A stretch of DNA of 64,000 nt, taken from Chitinophaga tropicalis (GTDB lineage Bacteria > Bacteroidota > Bacteroidia > Chitinophagales > Chitinophagaceae). How positions within the stretch are numbered: the first letter of the stretch is position 1; each line of letters begins with the position of its first letter. The position numbers and the translations under genes were made by a program. The notes below the pieces were generated by a model, which ran no database searches, was not told the DNA's origin, and saw nothing but the letters and a program-made list of their open reading frames with translations. Positions 36,486 to 45,724 of this stretch are shown here, piece by piece. The stretch lies in NCBI RefSeq assembly GCF_009758205.1, contig NZ_WRXN01000012.1:186001-250000 (forward strand). Direction: 5' to 3'.

Positions 36486-37646
36486 CTACTTCAGATGCAC
36501 AGTTCCCTGGTTATCGGAGTAATGCTCTATATCTCCTACTACTTGGAGTGTTTCGAGAAAATAATCCAGCTTTTGCTGTTTTTCCAGGCCACCGGTAAAT
36601 CTCTTTGCTGCCAGTGAAGGATTGTCAAATACCACTTTCACACCATACCAGCGGTCTATTACTTCGGCTATTTCATGTAGCGGAGTGTTGCGGAAGATGT
36701 AAACACCTTTCATCCATGCCAGCACTTCCTCTTCATCAAATGGCCGGACACTATAGCCTTTGCCGGCAATGAAGACAGCTTCCTGTCCTGGTTTCAGCGC
36801 TGCTTTCTCCTGTCCGGAGCGGGTCACTACGGCGCCGCTCACCAGGGAAGTCCTGGTAGTTACGTCTTTGTATGTCGTTACATTGAAGGAGGTGCCAAGC
36901 ACTTCTATGTCTGTTTGCTCTGTATGTACAATGAACGGCCTGGCAGCATTTGAGGCTACCTGGAAGTAGGCTTCTCCTTCCAGGTATACTTCACGTGCCT
37001 TTCCGCTGAATTCAAAGGGAAATTTCAGCTTGGAGGTTGCGTTCAGCCAAACCTCTGTGCCGTCAGAAAGCTGCAGTTTATAATCCATTTTAGGCGGTAC
37101 TACCAGGGTATTATATCCTTCTGCTCCTTTAGTTGTACCGGCAGTATAGTTCAGTTTTTTAGCGCCAGCGTTCAGCTGTACATTGCCGGCGCTGATCTGT
37201 TGCTGCGGCTTGTTATAAGGCAGGTCTACCGTTTTTCCGTCTGCCATGAGCAGCTGCAGCCCGTTTGCCGGAGCAACTGTCACAGGAACAGATGTATTTA
37301 CTGCAAGCTTACCGGGTTGCCGGTTGCTTTTCCATAACAATCCTATTCCTGTAAATGCTACCAGGAGAATAGCAGCCGCCAGCAGCCATCCGCGCTGAGA
37401 GCTTCCGCCACTGCGTCTTACCGCAAGGTCTTCTTTCACGGTGTTCCAGGCCCTGGAAGCGTCTATCTGCGACCAGAACTTTTCTTCACCAGGCAGTGAA
37501 AAACTATGCTTCAGCGCTCTCCACATCAGATCTATCTCCTCATGGACGCTGATAAGGCCGGACACGTACTGGTCGTCAGATTCATTGATGGTGCCATTAC
37601 GTTTCTGTAACAGCAGCTGATATATATGTTCGTGATTCACACTCAT
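36486..37646 (-). CDS. FecR-family anti-sigma factor
   Basis: 386 residues, one membrane helix (WLLAAAILLVAFTGIGLLW, about 86-104). The N-terminal cytoplasmic part (about 1-80) would hold an ECF sigma factor; the periplasmic part has the FecR domain (VPPKMDYKLQLSDGTEVWLN, GEAYFQV, FIVHTEQTDIEVLGTSFNV) and the C-terminal DUF4974 region (FRNTPLHEIAEVIDRWYGV). In Bacteroidota these usually sit next to an ECF sigma gene and a SusC/SusD pair. Here neither neighbour is one, so it is an orphan. Confidence 0.9.
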   Translation of the reverse strand: MSVNHEHIYQLLLQKRNGTINESDDQYVSGLISVHEEIDLMWRALKHSFSLPGEEKFWSQIDASRAWNTVKEDLAVRRSGGSSQRGWLLAAAILLVAFTGIGLLWKSNRQPGKLAVNTSVPVTVAPANGLQLLMADGKTVDLPYNKPQQQISAGNVQLNAGAKKLNYTAGTTKGAEGYNTLVVPPKMDYKLQLSDGTEVWLNATSKLKFPFEFSGKAREVYLEGEAYFQVASNAARPFIVHTEQTDIEVLGTSFNVTTYKDVTTRTSLVSGAVVTRSGQEKAALKPGQEAVFIAGKGYSVRPFDEEEVLAWMKGVYIFRNTPLHEIAEVIDRWYGVKVVFDNPSLAAKRFTGGLEKQQKLDYFLETLQVVGDIEHYSDNQGTVHLK

Positions 37647-37807
37647 TATGGCTTTACAGTTTAATAAGATCGTTTTGCCGGTTTCCGCACGTTGGTTGGT
37701 ATATTGGTATCATATGATTATCAGGGCAACCCCTGCAATCTATTGCATGAAGCTACGGTGTTCCGTTCATTTAAACTGTTAATTGACAGTTAATGAGTAA
37801 GTTAACG

Positions 37808-37835
37808 AAAAAGGCAGCCCCTGAGGGACTGCCTT
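37808..37835 (-). terminator. Terminator of the GH92 gene
   Basis: AAGGCAG-CCC paired with GGG-CTGCCTT (one bulged A), with a U-rich TTTTTCGTT tail on the minus strand, 28 bases after the stop. Confidence 0.75.
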
Positions 37836-37862
37836 CTAAGTAATTATTTATGAGTTCCTTAT

Positions 37863-40142
37863 TTAATATCTGGAATCCGGGCGACTGGCCGCTGCTTTAC
37901 CAAATTCATAGGCTGGTTTGCTGCCCATGGTGATCTTCAGGGTACCTCCTTTCTGGATATCAGCATGCCTGATATAGCTGTTGTTATATGGTTTACCGTT
38001 CAGTGTTACCTGCTGAATGTAGATATTTTCAGGACTGTTATTCACTGTCTGTACGGTAAATGTTTTACCACCCTGCAGTTTCAGGGTAGCTTTTTCAAAC
38101 AACGGGCTACCAAATACGTAGATGCCTTTAGCCGGGTTTACCGGGTAAAAGCCCAGGGAAGAGACTACATACCAGGAAGACATAGCGCCTACGTCTTCGT
38201 TACCTGCCAGTCCTTCGGGAGTGTGGGTATAGAATTCCTTCATTACCTGGCGTACTTTTTCAGCAGTTTTCCACTGATTGCCGGCATATGCGTACATATA
38301 GGCAACGTGGTGGCTGGGCTCATTACCATGCGCGTACATACCTATGAGGCCGGAAATATCGTTGGAAGCTTCTGCGCCCATATCTCCTTTCGCCTGGAAC
38401 AGGCTATCCAGTTTCTGAGTAAAGGCATCATCGCCACCCATGAGGCTGATCAGGCCTTCTACGTCCTGCGGCACCAGCCAGGTGTATTGCCAGCCGTTAC
38501 CTTCTGTGAAATCGCCTTTCTCGTGAATGGAATGGAAAGGATCATAAGGTGTTTTCCAGCTGCCATCGTCCATTCTGGGACGTACAAATTTGATGTTGCT
38601 ATCAAAGTAGTTCTTATAGTAACCAGCGCGTTTTGAGAAATACTCAAAATCTTCTGTTCGGCCCAGTTTCTTTGCCATAGCGGCAATACACCAGTCGTCT
38701 ATCGCATATTCCAGTGCTTTGGACACTGATTCATATTCTTTATCGGCCGGGATATATCCTTTGGCTTTGATATCCTTCATGCCCAGGTCATCTCTCATTG
38801 CAGATGCTTTCATCGCTTCAAAAGCTTCATTTGCATTAAAGCCTTTGAACCCTTTCAGGTATGCGTCTGCAATAACGGGTACGGCATGATATCCTACCAT
38901 ACAGTTGGTCTCATTGCCCATCAGTGGCCAGATGGGCAGCTTACCCTGCTGTTTGTAAATAGTTACCATGGAATTTACGAAGCTGTTCACTCTCTCCGGC
39001 TGTGTCAGTGTATACAGCGGAGCACAGGAACGGTAAATATCCCAGAGAGAGAAAACAGAGTAGTTGTCAAACCCCGGGTTAGCATATTCCTTTTTGTCTG
39101 TGCCGCGGTATGCGCGGTTATGATCATTGAACAGCGCCGGGCCAATCATAGTATGATATAATGCTGTATAGAAGATAGATCTGTTAACTGTATCTTTTGT
39201 TTCCAGCTTAATCTTTGAAAGCTCTGTATTCCATTTGGCATTGGCGCTTTTTACCGTAGCGGCAAAATCCCAGGTGGGAATTTCTGCGTTGATGTTAGCC
39301 AGTGCGTTCTCACTGCTTACAGGAGAAATACCTATTTTCAGCTGTACCTGTGCTGGTGCTTTATCAAAAGAGATCACACCTTTCACATATTTACCTTTGG
39401 CCTCCGTTCCTGGTTGAGCGGCATCTCCATCAAATACGCTGAACTGTTTCAGGGGCACATTACTGCGGATGGCAAACCACAGGCGCTGATCAACCGCCCA
39501 GCCTTTGGAATAGCGGTATCCTTCAAGGGTATACTCATCTTTTTTGCGGATGAAGGTTTCTACAGGTGCGTCCCATCCTATTCCTTCTTTCAGGTCTACG
39601 ATGATATGTCCTTCCTGTCCTTCAGGGAAAGTATACTTGTGATAGCCAACACGCTCCGAAGCGGTCAGTTCTACCTTAATATTATAATCTTCCAGCTGCA
39701 CAGCATAGTAGCCCGGTGTAGCTGTTTCGTGAGCGTGTGTATAATGGGAACCGTAGCCAGAAGTTGGGTTTTCCTGTGTACCGCGGCTGGTGCGGATCTT
39801 GCCGGTATAAGGCATGATAAGCACATCGCCGAGGTCGCCTATGCCGGTACCGCTCAGGTGAGTCTGGGGGAAACCGATCACCACGCTATCTGAATAGTGA
39901 TAGCCCGAGCACCAGTCCCAGCCCTTTACAATGTTAGTTGGCCCTACCTGTACTGCCCCAAAGGGTACGCTGGCGCCTACAAAAACGTGTCCATGTCCTC
40001 CGGAGCCAATATAAGGGTCAACATATGCTACCAGGTTCTCACCTTTTGCAGTTGTCGCCTTTTTTTGTTGTCCGTTTACCTGCATGCCGGCAAGTAACAA
40101 AGTTGCTGCCAGCAAGGGGTATTGCTTAAGTCCCATTTGCAT
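37863..40142 (-). CDS. GH92 alpha-mannosidase, exported
   Basis: 759 residues with a signal peptide (about 1-24, ending VNGQ). GH92 enzymes are calcium-dependent exo-alpha-mannosidases that trim N-glycan or mannan side chains, mostly alpha-1,2. The family start VDPYIGSGGHGHVFVGASVPFG is seen over residues 42-63, then GFPQTHLSGTGIGDLGDV, SLWDIYRSCAPLYTL, the catalytic-acid region HGNEPSHHVAYMY and calcium-site GNEDVGAMSSWYV. Linkage specificity cannot be set from sequence. It stands alone rather than in a full polysaccharide utilisation locus. Two ATGs (40142, 40136) are equally possible. Confidence 0.93.
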   Translation of the reverse strand: MQMGLKQYPLLAATLLLAGMQVNGQQKKATTAKGENLVAYVDPYIGSGGHGHVFVGASVPFGAVQVGPTNIVKGWDWCSGYHYSDSVVIGFPQTHLSGTGIGDLGDVLIMPYTGKIRTSRGTQENPTSGYGSHYTHAHETATPGYYAVQLEDYNIKVELTASERVGYHKYTFPEGQEGHIIVDLKEGIGWDAPVETFIRKKDEYTLEGYRYSKGWAVDQRLWFAIRSNVPLKQFSVFDGDAAQPGTEAKGKYVKGVISFDKAPAQVQLKIGISPVSSENALANINAEIPTWDFAATVKSANAKWNTELSKIKLETKDTVNRSIFYTALYHTMIGPALFNDHNRAYRGTDKKEYANPGFDNYSVFSLWDIYRSCAPLYTLTQPERVNSFVNSMVTIYKQQGKLPIWPLMGNETNCMVGYHAVPVIADAYLKGFKGFNANEAFEAMKASAMRDDLGMKDIKAKGYIPADKEYESVSKALEYAIDDWCIAAMAKKLGRTEDFEYFSKRAGYYKNYFDSNIKFVRPRMDDGSWKTPYDPFHSIHEKGDFTEGNGWQYTWLVPQDVEGLISLMGGDDAFTQKLDSLFQAKGDMGAEASNDISGLIGMYAHGNEPSHHVAYMYAYAGNQWKTAEKVRQVMKEFYTHTPEGLAGNEDVGAMSSWYVVSSLGFYPVNPAKGIYVFGSPLFEKATLKLQGGKTFTVQTVNNSPENIYIQQVTLNGKPYNNSYIRHADIQKGGTLKITMGSKPAYEFGKAAASRPDSRY

Positions 40143-40590
40143 ATCTCAAAATTCGTTAGACAGGCAATATACGGCGCGGAATGGAGAAAGCGAAAAAGGT
40201 GAAAATTATATCAAACACAGGTAACAATGCACTATCAGGGTATCCCACTTCCGGTACAAAATGAAATTCGTGTTACTTCACTGAGCCTGCTTTACAGCAG
40301 GTCCGGGAAACTGGCCTGGTCCCGGAGTACCGGAAGCTATATTAGATATTGAAAATCACCTTTATCAATAAGGTTATCTGTCATTTTCTTTCACTTAATA
40401 TATATATGTAAAAAATTACTCCTCAAGAGGCAATCCGACATTTTATCATGCTACGTATGTGTTATTACTGCCAAATCATACATTAAAAATAGCTTTAATA
40501 AAATAATAGTTTTATCTTTACTTAATTTCTTAATATAAGAATATAATTAATGTTATATTTTAGACATATCATTGACAAACTACCTATGAG
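40143..40590. other. Intergenic region, 448 bp
   Basis: No gene found. Two neighbouring hairpins occur at about 40286-40301 (CCTGCT/AGCAGG) and 40302-40326 (TCCGGGA/TCCCGGA) without a T run; the last 180 bases before 40591 are very AT-rich and probably hold the promoter of the long repeat-protein gene, but no exact -7 element was found. Confidence 0.4.
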
Positions 40591-43419
40591 ATGAAAGCAA
40601 TTTTACTCATTTTACTTATCCCCATATTTGTGTGTTGGAGTGGACTTGCCAGGGCTCAGCAAACTGGTTTAACAGGCATTACCTATCAGGCAGTTGCGAG
40701 AGATGCTAAAGGTTCTGTGTATGCCCTGAAACCTATCCAGATACGGTTCAGTATCCTGGCCGGCAGTCCTACCGGTACAGCGGTGTATGTTGAAAGACAA
40801 TCCAAACAGACTACATTGCTGGGTCTTTTCAGCGCTACAATAGGACAAGGTACCCCTGAAGTAGGTTCTTTCAATACCATTCCCTGGAGTAATGGGAACC
40901 AATATCTGAAAGTAGAGATCGAAGCTAACGCTGATGGTAATTTCATGCAGGCCGGCGTTATGCCGTTTATGGCCGTTCCCTATGCCCTTTATGCCGCCAA
41001 CGGTGGTTCCGGTAACGGCAGCGGCGGTACAGTAGCGCTGTCATGGCTGGGTACAATGGCTACTCCTCCTACAGATGCGAAACCAAGCCAGGCATATTAC
41101 AACAGTACAGATAAGCGTTCATATATCATGGACAGCACGAGTAGCTGGCAGATACTTGCGCAGGATGGTACTTCCATTACATGGCTGGGTGAATTTGCTA
41201 CTGATCCCTCCGGGGCGGCAGTAAACCAGGCATATTACAATATAACCGATAAGAAAGCCTATATATATGATGGTTCCACATGGCAGGTTTTAAGTGAAGA
41301 TGGTAAAGACGGCAGCTCCATCACGTGGCTGGGTGAGTTTGCCACCGCTCCAACAGATCCGCTGGTTAACCAGGCTTATCACAATATTCCTGACCGCAAA
41401 TCCTACATATGGGACGGCACTGCCTGGCAGGTGCTGAACCTGGACGGCGTCTCGATCAGCTGGCTGGGCACCTTTGCCACAGCGCCTGCATCACCTACTC
41501 TCAACCAGGCATATTACAACAGCACAGACCGTAAATCTTATATATGGGATGGTACCGCATGGCAGCCGTTTGCACAGGATGGTACCGGATGGAACCTTTC
41601 TACGCTGGACTACCTGAAAGACGGTAAACTGGCTATGACCACTACTGCCAATGGAGATACACTCAAATCAGCAAACAGGTCATGGTTAACCAATGGCAAT
41701 AGCGGAATAGATGCACAGACAGACTTTATAGGCACACTGGATACTGCAGCACTGGTAATAAAAACAAATGGTAATGGAGCACAGAATGAAAGGATCAGGT
41801 TTACCAAAGGTGTTCCTGTTCTTGTGAATGGTACTGCAGATACAACAACAGCGCAGGGTCTGGGAGTATTCACCGTATTCTCCGGCGATGCTATGCTGAG
41901 CCTTAACAAAGACGCTTCCTATAAGAATGCTATCAACGGTTATTCCAACGGTGGCGGTAATGCTATTTTTGGGCGTAACTACAGTAATGGGGCAGGTGTA
42001 AAAGGTGTTTCTTCTGCCGGTCCTGGCATATGGGGCTACTCCAATACCAGGATAGCCATGCTGGCCGTAAAAGGTGAACATACCGCTTCCAATGGCGGTA
42101 TCGGCGTATTTGGAACTTCCTATTCCCCTCCCTCCTCTACCGGCGGTTTCTCCAGCGGCGTATACGGCTGGGCGCAGAACACACAGGGTATAGGCGTGAT
42201 TGGGATGGGTAACAATATCAACTATCAGACATTCCTGTATGCTCCGTTGTCGACCGGCGCAGGTGTAGTGGGTAACGGTAATTTCTACGGCGTGGTAGGC
42301 GTAGGCGTACTGGCAAACATGTCAGGAGCGGCGTTCAGCACCGGTGGTACAGGTGTTGCCGGCGGTGCAAGAGGGTTACTGCCCGTAGTGCCTTCAGAAG
42401 GCGCCGGTGTAAGTGGCGCGGGCTTTAAGATCGGTACTGCCGGTTATGCTATCACAACAACAGGTACTGATATGGGACGTTGGGGCGGATATTTCGCTTA
42501 TGGCTCTTCAGCATCTACACCTGTGGTATGGACAAAGCTGGCAGGTATGGACTCTGCCGGTGTGGTGAGCGGCATCATTTCAAGCGGACCGAAAAACACG
42601 CTGATCAAAGATGCAGAAGGCAATAACCGCCTGTTATATTGTACAGAAGCGCCCGAAGTACTGTTCCAGGATTTTGGTACCGGCGAACTGGTAGACGGCA
42701 CGGCACATATTGCACTGGAGCAACTGCTGACACATACCATTTTAGTGGATGCCAAACACCCGCTGAAAGTATTCATTCAGCTGGAAGGCGAGTGTAACGG
42801 TGTTTATGTGACCAACAAATCAGCGAAAGGTTTTGATGTAAAAGAGCTGCAGGGTGGTAAATCAAATGTATCATTCACCTGGCAGATCGTTGCATCCCGT
42901 GCAGATGAGACGCTGGCAGATGGTTCGCAGATCGTTTACACTGACAAACGCTTCCCGAAAGTTTCCGGTCCTATTGCCAGCATCAATGAAAATGATCCTG
43001 ATGCCAGGAAAAATATAACAGCAGCGCCGGCAGCATTGAAAAAAGCGGAACTGAAAAAAGAAGAAAGCGCTGTAGTAAATACCGCTTTTGCCAACCTCCA
43101 ATTTGCCACTGCCAAAGCTGAAATTGCTGCTTCTTCCCTCTCTTCTCTCGACAAAATGGCTTCCCTGCTGAAAGCTCATCCCGGATGGCATCTGAAACTG
43201 AGCGGCCATACTGATAATGAAGGCTCTGAAGCATTTAACCAGACCCTTTCCGAGAAAAGAAGTGAAGCGGTAAAACAATACCTTGTTGAAAAAGGCGTTC
43301 CCGCTGAAAAGATCACTACTATCGGATACGGACAAACCAAACCCATTGCTACTAATAACAGTAAGGCGGCTAAGGAGAAAAACAGAAGAGTGGAAATGGA
43401 AATACTGACTGAAGAATAG
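40591..43419 (+). CDS. Large exported repeat protein with OmpA-type peptidoglycan-binding end
   Basis: 942 residues. Signal peptide (about 1-22, ARA|QQ). Residues 24-137 match the N-terminal head of Bacteroidota tail-fibre-like surface proteins (ITYQAVARDAKG...VPYALYAA). Residues 151-331 contain four repeats of about 47 residues (SWLG...AYYNSTDRKSYIWDGTAWQ). A glycine-rich central part (about 450-660; GVYGW, GVIGMGN, GVVGVG) resembles beta-helical fibre shafts. The C-terminal 110 residues are an OmpA domain (FATAKAEIAAS, LSGHTDNEGSEAFNQTLSEKRSEAV, IGYGQTKPIA) that binds peptidoglycan. The whole looks like a fibrous surface protein anchored to the wall. The downstream partner gene follows by eight bases. 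Confidence 0.85.
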   Translation: MKAILLILLIPIFVCWSGLARAQQTGLTGITYQAVARDAKGSVYALKPIQIRFSILAGSPTGTAVYVERQSKQTTLLGLFSATIGQGTPEVGSFNTIPWSNGNQYLKVEIEANADGNFMQAGVMPFMAVPYALYAANGGSGNGSGGTVALSWLGTMATPPTDAKPSQAYYNSTDKRSYIMDSTSSWQILAQDGTSITWLGEFATDPSGAAVNQAYYNITDKKAYIYDGSTWQVLSEDGKDGSSITWLGEFATAPTDPLVNQAYHNIPDRKSYIWDGTAWQVLNLDGVSISWLGTFATAPASPTLNQAYYNSTDRKSYIWDGTAWQPFAQDGTGWNLSTLDYLKDGKLAMTTTANGDTLKSANRSWLTNGNSGIDAQTDFIGTLDTAALVIKTNGNGAQNERIRFTKGVPVLVNGTADTTTAQGLGVFTVFSGDAMLSLNKDASYKNAINGYSNGGGNAIFGRNYSNGAGVKGVSSAGPGIWGYSNTRIAMLAVKGEHTASNGGIGVFGTSYSPPSSTGGFSSGVYGWAQNTQGIGVIGMGNNINYQTFLYAPLSTGAGVVGNGNFYGVVGVGVLANMSGAAFSTGGTGVAGGARGLLPVVPSEGAGVSGAGFKIGTAGYAITTTGTDMGRWGGYFAYGSSASTPVVWTKLAGMDSAGVVSGIISSGPKNTLIKDAEGNNRLLYCTEAPEVLFQDFGTGELVDGTAHIALEQLLTHTILVDAKHPLKVFIQLEGECNGVYVTNKSAKGFDVKELQGGKSNVSFTWQIVASRADETLADGSQIVYTDKRFPKVSGPIASINENDPDARKNITAAPAALKKAELKKEESAVVNTAFANLQFATAKAEIAASSLSSLDKMASLLKAHPGWHLKLSGHTDNEGSEAFNQTLSEKRSEAVKQYLVEKGVPAEKITTIGYGQTKPIATNNSKAAKEKNRRVEMEILTEE
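41041..41584 (+). repeat. Four in-frame tandem repeats of about 140 bp
   Basis: Each unit encodes about 46-48 residues: W-L-G-x-F/M-A-T ... P-x-x-x-N-Q-A-Y-Y-N ... D-K/R-K-S-Y-I-W-D-G-T-x-W-Q. Starts are at residues 151, 197, 245 and 290 of the fibre-like protein. The period is not constant, and copies have diverged, so this is an old duplication. Confidence 0.85.
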
Positions 43420-43427
43420 TATGAGTT

Positions 43428-43979
43428 ATGAATAAACTAAAAACATTCATATCGGCAGGTCTGCTTTGCGCATCTGTTACGGGTGCGCAGGCACAGGGTG
43501 TTACAGAGATAATAACAGACAGGTACGTAATATCCGTTACGGGCTATAGCAGAGTAACGGACGAAGGCTTCCAGATTGACTGGTCCGTAGGTGAACCAAT
43601 AGTTGAAACCATTTCTGCCGGCAAGTGGGTGCTTACCCAGGGGTACCAGCAACCACGTAATGGCCGTGTTGTCAGTGAAACCTCTGAAGTAGACCCTATG
43701 ATCATTTATCCTAATCCGGCCAACAATACCGACAATGTGACAATTGAGTATACGCCGGCGGATACCACTGAGCAAAGGCTGATAACACAGTTTGATGTTA
43801 AGATAATGAACTACATAGGCCAGGTTGTTTATACTGATACTAAAACGGTTGAACCCGAAACTCCCGTTATCATGTATACAATACCATCCGGCAAACTTTC
43901 CCGTAGCTTCTATCTTGTAAGCCTGATCCTCAATACCGGTGTAACTATAACAAGAAAATTACTCAGAGTGGACTACTAA
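43428..43979 (+). CDS. Exported protein with type IX-like C-terminal sorting region
   Basis: 183 residues, signal peptide ending TGAQAQ (about 22). The middle contains ITDRYVISVTGYSR and SVGEPIVETISAGKWVLTQGYQQP, a short domain seen in front of sorting tails in this phylum. The C-terminal 85 residues carry IIYPNPANN and close with TRKLLRVDY, as in type IX secretion sorting domains. It follows the OmpA-fibre gene by eight bases, so both are probably made together and act at the cell surface. Confidence 0.75.
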   Translation: MNKLKTFISAGLLCASVTGAQAQGVTEIITDRYVISVTGYSRVTDEGFQIDWSVGEPIVETISAGKWVLTQGYQQPRNGRVVSETSEVDPMIIYPNPANNTDNVTIEYTPADTTEQRLITQFDVKIMNYIGQVVYTDTKTVEPETPVIMYTIPSGKLSRSFYLVSLILNTGVTITRKLLRVDY

Positions 43980-43997
43980 GTTTTGTATATTGCCAGC

Positions 43998-44459
43998 ATG
44001 AAAAAACTGATTCCACATTGTTTCATGCTGACAGCAGTTATGATAAGCGCCTGTGTACAGGCTTCGGCACAAAAGAAAAGCCCTGTTCTGAACCATATCG
44101 CACACTACGTGAAAGACCTTGAAAAATGCACTGCATTTTACCGAGATATTCTTCAGATCGATACCATTCCGGAACCATTTCACGACGGACGCCACACCTG
44201 GTTTAAAATAGGTGAGCATAGTCAGTTGCACCTGATCGGCGGAGCCAAAGAGGTGACAACGCATGACAGAAACTCACATCTGTGTTTCAGCGTACCGTCC
44301 ATGGACGCGTTTATTAACGGGTTACAGAAGAACCGTATTTCCTTCTACAGCTGGGCAGGAGAATTAAATAAGGTAACTAACCGCGTAGATGGGGTTAAGC
44401 AGGTTTATATCACTGATCCGGAGGGATATTGGGTAGAGATCAATGATGACCGGTATTAG
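43998..44459 (+). CDS. Exported VOC (glyoxalase-fold) protein
   Basis: 153 residues from the ATG at 43998 (MKKLIPHCFML...), which gives a signal peptide ending near ASAQ; an in-frame TTG at 43983 was rejected. VOC fold with possible metal ligands His in LNHIAHYV, Glu/His around GEHSQLHLIGG, His in NSHLCFSV and Glu in YWVEINDD, and the closing DPEGYWVEI. Members include glyoxalases, dioxygenases and resistance proteins; export is unusual for the former. Reaction unknown. Confidence 0.78.
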   Translation: MKKLIPHCFMLTAVMISACVQASAQKKSPVLNHIAHYVKDLEKCTAFYRDILQIDTIPEPFHDGRHTWFKIGEHSQLHLIGGAKEVTTHDRNSHLCFSVPSMDAFINGLQKNRISFYSWAGELNKVTNRVDGVKQVYITDPEGYWVEINDDRY

Positions 44460-44500
44460 CAACAGGCCCTGCCGGTGGCAGGACCTGGGCAAACTACGGC

Positions 44501-45565
44501 TTAAGAAGATTTAATCTCCACCTGTGTCTTAGGCAGGCAGTAAGGATGATTCTGCTGTATGAAGCTGATCATTCTTTCCCGTATATAGCAACGCAGATCG
44601 AACGCTTTTCCCGAACTATTGGCACTTACCAGGAAACGCACCTCTATCACCCGTTCCTTAATATCCGTTACCTGCATCACTTTTACCCGGCCGTCCCACA
44701 GGGGCTGGTCTTTCAGCAACCGGTCAAATTCCAGCCGCAGGGCATCAAAGGGAGCAGTATAGTCCAGGTATATAAAGGCGGTACCAAGAATCGCAGAACC
44801 TGTACGGGTCCAGTTCTGGAAAGGTTTTTCAATAAAATAGTTGATAGGCAGGATCAGCTTGCGCTGGTCCCATATGCCCAGTACCACGTAAGTCAGCGTG
44901 ATCTCTTCCACGCGGCCCCACTCTCCTTCCACTACCAGCACGTCATCTATCCTGATAGGCTGGGTAAAAGCGATCTGCATACCTGCCAGGAAATTACCAA
45001 GAGAGCGTTGTGCAGCAAATCCCACGATAATACCACCAACGCCTACACCTGTCAGCAAACCGGCGCCGATTTTCCGCAGGTTGTCAAAACTTAACAAAAC
45101 GGCACAAAGTGTGAGGACCATAATGGTGCTGACAGCCAGTTTTCTTACAAACTGCAGTTGTGTACGCAATTTCCGCTCCCTCAGGTTATCTTCTTTTTTC
45201 AGGTCATACTGGTGATACATATAATCTTCAAAAACCTTCACCAGGCCTGTCAATGTAAATCCGAACGTGATGATCAGGCCTATTTCTGTAACTCTGCTGA
45301 GGAAGTTCAATGATCTGGACGGCAGTTCCATCAGCGGAAGCGCCATATTAAACAGCAGCAGGGGCAGAAAATAGTTGATAGGCTTTCCCAGCCGGAAAAC
45401 GATAGAACGGACCAGGGAGTAATCAGTCACTTTACGGGCGGTGAACTTCAGGAATACTGCAAGCAGGTATTTGATGATCAATCCCGCCAGCAGTGCGGCG
45501 CATCCCAGTAAAATATTCCATAAGAACGGTGGCAGGCGCAGGCTTTTCTGTAAATCTTCGGGCAT
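44501..45565 (-). CDS. MscS-family mechanosensitive channel
   Basis: 354 residues with about four N-terminal helices and the pore-lining helix GVGVGGIIVGFAAQRSLGNFLAGMQIAF split over TM3 and its amphipathic extension. It continues with QPIRIDDVLVVEGEWGRVEEITLTYV, the beta domain of the family, and a C-terminal alpha/beta cytoplasmic domain. It releases solutes on osmotic downshock. Single gene. Confidence 0.9.
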   Translation of the reverse strand: MPEDLQKSLRLPPFLWNILLGCAALLAGLIIKYLLAVFLKFTARKVTDYSLVRSIVFRLGKPINYFLPLLLFNMALPLMELPSRSLNFLSRVTEIGLIITFGFTLTGLVKVFEDYMYHQYDLKKEDNLRERKLRTQLQFVRKLAVSTIMVLTLCAVLLSFDNLRKIGAGLLTGVGVGGIIVGFAAQRSLGNFLAGMQIAFTQPIRIDDVLVVEGEWGRVEEITLTYVVLGIWDQRKLILPINYFIEKPFQNWTRTGSAILGTAFIYLDYTAPFDALRLEFDRLLKDQPLWDGRVKVMQVTDIKERVIEVRFLVSANSSGKAFDLRCYIRERMISFIQQNHPYCLPKTQVEIKSS

Positions 45566-45724
45566 TATGGGTTATTTTATGATATCTTGCAGACTCCGCA
45601 AAGAACATACCGTATGGCATACGGCCGGTTAAAAATTAAAACTGCTGCTCTGTCACCATATGTGTACTAACTACAATTATGTATCTTTAGCTAAATATTA
45701 ACTGATCAAAACCATATAAGCATT

